The position numbers were made by a program, and so were the translations under genes. Below the pieces are notes generated by a model. The model saw only the letters and a list, made by a program, of their open reading frames with translations. It ran no database searches and was not told where the DNA came from. From DASUPK01 sp963801055 (GTDB lineage: Bacteria; Actinomycetota; Thermoleophilia; Solirubrobacterales; 70-9), in contig CAWDDE010000001.1 of NCBI GenBank assembly GCA_963801055.1, positions 248,001 through 312,000 of the forward strand: a DNA stretch of 64,000 nucleotides, written 5' to 3'. Each line of letters begins with the position of its first letter. Position 1 is the first letter of the stretch. Of this stretch, positions 60,451 through 64,000 are shown one piece after another.

Positions 60451-61914
60451 TTAGGTAGTCAAGCCCTCTTTAGGCCCAGTGCTCGCCAGCTCAGCTCGCC
60501 AGCCCGCGCAGACGAGATGCCGCTCGTCGAGCCGCGGATCGCGCTCGGGGAACTCGAGGCGACGATGGGATCCGCGGGACTCCCTGCGCTCCAGGGCGAA
60601 GCGGGCGATCAGCCGGGCGAGCGGATAGGGGTCCGAGAGCAGCCGCTCGAGCTGATCGGCGCTCCTCAGGGGGCCGGCCAGGGCCCAGACCGCTTCGCGG
60701 GTCTCGGCCGGCGGCGGGTCGAAGCGCCACGAGGAAGGCTCGGGGGGCGGCCCGGCGTCCGGCTCCGCCGCGGCGGCGGCCGCCGCCCGCGATCCGAGCA
60801 CGAAGCACTCGGTGAGCGAGTTCGAGGCGAGCCGGTTGGCGCCATGGAGGCCGGTGCAGGCGCACTCGCCGACGGCGAACAATCCCGGCAGCGACGAGCG
60901 CCCATCCAGGTCAGTCGCGATCCCGCCCATCACGTAATGGGAGGCGGGTGAGACCGGGACCGGCGCGCGGGCCGGGTCGTGGCCCGCCGAGCGCAGGGCC
61001 TCGAAGACGTTGGGAAAGCGGGCCGCGCTCAGCTCCCGCAGGTCGAGCAGGACGTGATCTGTCCGGTCGTGCGCCATGCGGTCGAGCACCGCGAGCGTGA
61101 CCTCGTCCCGCGGGGCGAGCTCGTCGGTGAACCGTTCGCCGTTCGCGTCGAGCAGCGTCGCGCCCTCACCGCGGACGGCCTCCGTGACGAGCAGGCCGTC
61201 GTACCTCGAGCCGGGCGACGCGAGCGCCGTTGGATGGAACTGGCAGAGCTCGAGGTCGGCGAGCTCCACGCCCGCCGCGTGCGCCATCACGGGACCGGCC
61301 CCGATTGCGCCCCAGGGATTGGTGGTCCGGGCCCAGAGGGCGGCGGCTCCGCCGGTCGCCAGGATCGTCGCCCTCGCCCTGATCCGCCCGGGGTCGGTCA
61401 GCACGCCGAAGCAGCGGCCCCCTCCGCTCCACAGAGCCACGGCGGAGGTCTGCTCGATCACGTCGATCCGCCCGTCCTCTGCCGCGAGTAAGGCGAGCCG
61501 CTCGGTGATCCGGCGCCCGGTGCCGGCTCCACCCGCGTGCACCACCCGCCGGCGTGAGTGCCCGCCCTCGAGCGCGAGGGACAGTTCCCCGTCCGGATTG
61601 CGGTCGAATTCGACCCCGCGGCGCTCCAGCTCGGCCACCACGCCGGGCGCCTCGCGCGCCAGGAGCTCGGCCGCCGATCGCCGGCACGCGTGGCGCCCCG
61701 CCGCCAGCGTGTCCTCCACGTGGAGCTCCGGCGAGTCGTCGCTGCCGATCGCCGCTGCCAGGCCGCCCTGCGCCCAGAAGCTCGAGCTCTCGCTGAGGGG
61801 CTTCCTCGACACCATCGCCACCCGTGCACCCGCTTCGGCCGCGGTCAGCGCCGAATAGAGGCCGGCGGCGCCTCCGCCCACCACCACGACGTCGAGGAGG
61901 TCGTCGGGCGTCAT
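60451..61914 (-). CDS. nadB: L-aspartate oxidase
   Basis: 487-residue flavoprotein that oxidises L-aspartate to iminoaspartate, the first step of de novo NAD synthesis. FAD loop VVVVGGGAAGLYSALTAAEA, SSSFWAQGGLAAAIG, substrate residues in CQFHPTAL and SPASHYVMGGIATDLDGRSS, and the C-terminal GLHGANRLASNSLTECFVLG. ATG 61914 is chosen because the flavin loop follows within 15 residues; a longer frame upstream overlaps the divergent deacetylase gene. nadA and nadC are not in the window. Confidence 0.94.
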   Translation of the reverse strand: MTPDDLLDVVVVGGGAAGLYSALTAAEAGARVAMVSRKPLSESSSFWAQGGLAAAIGSDDSPELHVEDTLAAGRHACRRSAAELLAREAPGVVAELERRGVEFDRNPDGELSLALEGGHSRRRVVHAGGAGTGRRITERLALLAAEDGRIDVIEQTSAVALWSGGGRCFGVLTDPGRIRARATILATGGAAALWARTTNPWGAIGAGPVMAHAAGVELADLELCQFHPTALASPGSRYDGLLVTEAVRGEGATLLDANGERFTDELAPRDEVTLAVLDRMAHDRTDHVLLDLRELSAARFPNVFEALRSAGHDPARAPVPVSPASHYVMGGIATDLDGRSSLPGLFAVGECACTGLHGANRLASNSLTECFVLGSRAAAAAAAEPDAGPPPEPSSWRFDPPPAETREAVWALAGPLRSADQLERLLSDPYPLARLIARFALERRESRGSHRRLEFPERDPRLDERHLVCAGWRAELASTGPKEGLTT

Positions 61915-61940
61915 CGGAGCCGAGAACCTACTGTGCTGCG

Positions 61941-62956
61941 GTCGAGGGAATCTACGTTCGACATCCGAGTTCGTTCGAGCACGACACCGGTGGCCACCCG
62001 GAGAACGCCCGGCGTCTAGTTGCGATCGAGGAGGCCATGGCCGAGCGCGATTGGCTGGACCTCGAGCTCGTCGAGGCGCCGGCGGCCGACGCGCGAGCAG
62101 CTTCTGCGGGTCCACGACGAGCGCCACCGTCGTCTCCATTGAGGAGCTCACGCGGCGCGGGGGCGGGCTGATCGACCTCGACACGGTCGCGAGCGCCGGC
62201 TCCTGGGAGGCAGCGCTTCACGCGGCCGGCGGGGCAGTGCACGCCACAGAGCGGGTACTCGCCGACGGGGGGTTCGCCTTCTGTGGCCTGCGGCCGCCCG
62301 GGCACCACGCCGAGCGAAACCGAGCGATGGGCTTCTGCCTGTTCAACAACGTCGCGGTAGCCGCCGCGCACGCTCTCGAGGAAGGCGGAGTCGAGCGCGT
62401 CCTGGTCCTCGACTGGGACGTCCACCATGGCAACGGCACCGAAACGATCTTCTACGGCTCCCCCTGGGTCCTCTACTCGAGCATCCACCAGAGCCCGCTC
62501 TATCCGGGCACGGGGGCCGCGACGGATTTCGGCGACGGCGACGGCGAGGGATACACCGTCAACCTCCCGGTGCCGCCGGGCGCCGGTCCCGACGAGTTCC
62601 TGTCCCTCGTCCAGACGGTGGTCGCGCCCATCGCGCGCGAGTGGCGCCCCGGGCTGATCTGCATCTCGGCCGGATTCGACGCCCACCGGGACGACCCGCT
62701 CGCGAACTGCGAGCTGGACGACGCGGCCTACTGGGAGATGGCGGCGGCCATCCGAGTCCTGGCGATCGAGCTGGGCGCTCCGGTGCTGATCTGCCTGGAG
62801 GGCGGCTACTCGCTCGGCGCCCTCTCGCGCTCTGTGGTCGCCACACTCGACGCCTTCCGCGGCGACGGCGATCCGCGCGAGGCTCCCACCGCGCCGGCCG
62901 CGGGGTATTGCGATCGCCTCGCTCGCCTCTGGCCCGTCCTGTCCGGATCCGCCTAG
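61941..62956 (+). CDS. HDAC-family deacetylase (frameshifted)
   Basis: About 335 residues joined near 62088 and 62130. Class II HDAC/acetylpolyamine hydrolase motifs are intact: RPPGHHAERNRAMGFCLFNN, LVLDWDVHHGNGTETIF, SAGFDAHRDDPLA and CLEGGYSLGALS, giving the His-His dyad and Asp/His zinc ligands. The substrate could be an acetylated protein, polyamine or acetoin-related compound. The start is unclear: the frame opens at GTC 61941, six bases after a TACTGT, so an indel near the start is likely. Divergent from nadB. Confidence 0.82.
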
Positions 62957-62957
62957 C

Positions 62958-64000
62958 TCAGGCTGTCAGCTGCTCCTTGAGCTCGCCGAGCATGGCCTCG
63001 GGCAAGCCGGGAACGGTATGCAGATCATCCACGGAGTCGAAGCCCCCTCTGCGCTCGCGGTAGGCGATCACCCGGGTCGCGTGTGTCACAGAGAGGCCGA
63101 GCCCCCGAAGCTGATCGAACGACGCTTCGTTCAGATTCAGCCGCGACCCGCCCGCACTTGCCTTCGCCTCCCTGACTCGCTCGGTCGCCCTCTGGGCGCG
63201 CCTGGCACGACCCGCCTCGGCCGCCCGGCGCCACGGAGCGAGCCGAGGCTGATCGATGGCGGGTTGCTCGTCCGTCTTCTGCGGCTTCCGGAAGCTCCGG
63301 GCGCTTGACCTGCTCGGCCGCCTGACGCTCCCTTTTGGCGGCCTCGCGGAACTTTCCCTCAGCGGACTCCGCGCGCTCGGTCGTCGTGCCGAGCTTGGCT
63401 TCCGCGGACTCCGCGCGCTCTGTCGCCTCTCGCAGCTCGTCCTCGGCGACCTTCAGCTTCTGCGCCGCGAATTGCTCCGCCTCCCGGCGCGCCGTCTCGC
63501 GGCTGACTCGAAGATGCTCCTCGGCCTCCTCGGCCCTGCGACGCTCCCGTGCGGAGGCCTCGCGGAGCTTCAGCTCCGCGGACTCGGCCCGCTCAATCGC
63601 CTCTGCGAGCTTGCGCTCCGCGGAATCCGCGCGCTCGGTCGCCTCGCGCAGCTGGCGCTCGGCTCCCTTCAGCTCCCGCGCAGCAGACTGCTCTCCTTCC
63701 CGGCGCAGCGCCTCCGACTGCCCCCGCAGCCACTCGGCGGCAGCGGCCCGGGCGTCGACCTCGGCGTCCGCCCGAAGCTGCTCCCGGAGGCCGGCCTCGG
63801 TCTCCCGGCGCACGGTCTCCCGGGTCACGCGAACACGCTCCTCGGCCTCCTCGCGGACCGCCGCCTCCCGCTCGGCCAGGCGAAGCTCGGCCTGCTGTTC
63901 GGTCTGCGATCGGGTGTCGGCCTCGACCTTGGCGAGCGCATCCCGGATGCTCTCCTCGGATTCGGCCTGCAGACGTCGCAGCTCGGCGTCGAGGCGCTCC
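62958..64000 (-). CDS. Coiled-coil protein with C-terminal helix-hairpin-helix (partial, frameshifted)
   Basis: The gene enters from the right edge and ends at TGA 62958. From 64000 to ~63300 it encodes a long coiled coil with heptad-like repeats of 14-15 residues such as EATERADSAERKLAEAI. After a shift near 63300 the frame continues through a basic linker to a helix-hairpin-helix domain (LNLNEASFDQLRGLGLS, YRERRGGFDSVDDLHTVPGL) resembling ComEA-type DNA-binding domains. It may be a DNA-binding filament or chromosome-associated protein. The N-terminus lies outside the window. Confidence 0.7.

Noticed and set aside
1..64000. CRISPR arrays, tRNA or rRNA genes, insertion sequences, integrases, prophage genes
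   Set aside because: I looked for regularly spaced repeats, transposase or integrase motifs and CCA-ended cloverleaf candidates and found none that I could support; short tRNA-like folds could still be missed by eye.

Overview
The window is about 64 kb of GC-rich bacterial chromosome that reads as a deep-branching actinobacterium, most likely class Thermoleophilia (Solirubrobacterales). The evidence is gene content. It has the actinobacterial CysO/CysM/Mec cysteine route with a MoeZ-type activator, a SUF operon carrying a Rieske protein, a MarP-like CvpA-protease, a WS/DGAT acyltransferase, a fenitrothion-hydrolase-like membrane protein and several short conserved actinobacterial membrane peptides. 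GTG and TTG starts are common. I see no rRNA, tRNA, CRISPR array, insertion sequence, prophage or integrase, so this looks like core chromosome.

Layout. 1-2.7 kb: nickel/cobalt permease with a Fur-family regulator that ends in a histidine tail. 3.1-7.7 kb: glutamate synthase large subunit. 7.9-10.4 kb: partner-switching signalling (GAF-phosphatase-kinase fusion, STAS antagonist, zinc-ribbon FHA protein). 10.6-15.5 kb: cell-envelope genes (SRPBCC protein, lipoprotein, PBP2a-like transpeptidase, MarP-like protease, HxlR regulator). 15.6-22.7 kb: AddAB-like helicase-nuclease pair. 22.8-26 kb: housekeeping genes (FxsA, HAD hydrolase, SufT-like protein). 26-28 kb: short membrane peptides and a decayed sugar-permease fragment. 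28-31.4 kb: WS/DGAT, IspH and a redoxin without cysteines. 31.5-35.1 kb: heme-oxygenase-fold protein followed by a cluster of membrane, cupredoxin-like and multi-TM proteins. 35.1-36.7 kb: zinc regulator and ZIP transporter with an operator. 36.8-42.9 kb: Rrf2-sufC-S-U-Rieske-sufB-sufD operon. 43-45.9 kb: CapA-like protein, MarR, HtpX, cupin. 45.9-53.4 kb: sulfur carrier and cysteine synthesis genes interrupted by an oppositely oriented amino-acid ABC transporter. 53.4-60.3 kb: hypothetical proteins, DUF1152, DUF1802, hydantoinase/oxoprolinase A and B, and a zinc-motif protein. 60.4-64 kb: L-aspartate oxidase, HDAC-like deacetylase, and a coiled-coil/helix-hairpin-helix protein cut by the right edge.

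How they work together. Three themes recur: transition metals (Ni/Co, Zn), sulfur chemistry (SUF, SufT, rhodaneses, CysO/CysM/Mec) and envelope or stress control. The cysteine block is coherent. The rhodanese/E1-like protein would thiocarboxylate CysO, CysM would use CysO-thiocarboxylate, and Mec would release cysteine. The ABC transporter inside the block may import cystine or a related amino acid.

Quality caveat. About 29 apparent one- or few-base frameshifts interrupt otherwise well-conserved genes, roughly 4 in the first 36 kb and 25 in the remainder. Most look like single extra bases in or near short G/C runs, which fits residual sequencing indels better than gene decay. Genes with such breaks are given as one locus over their inferred full extent. 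The indel positions are estimates from switches between reading frames.
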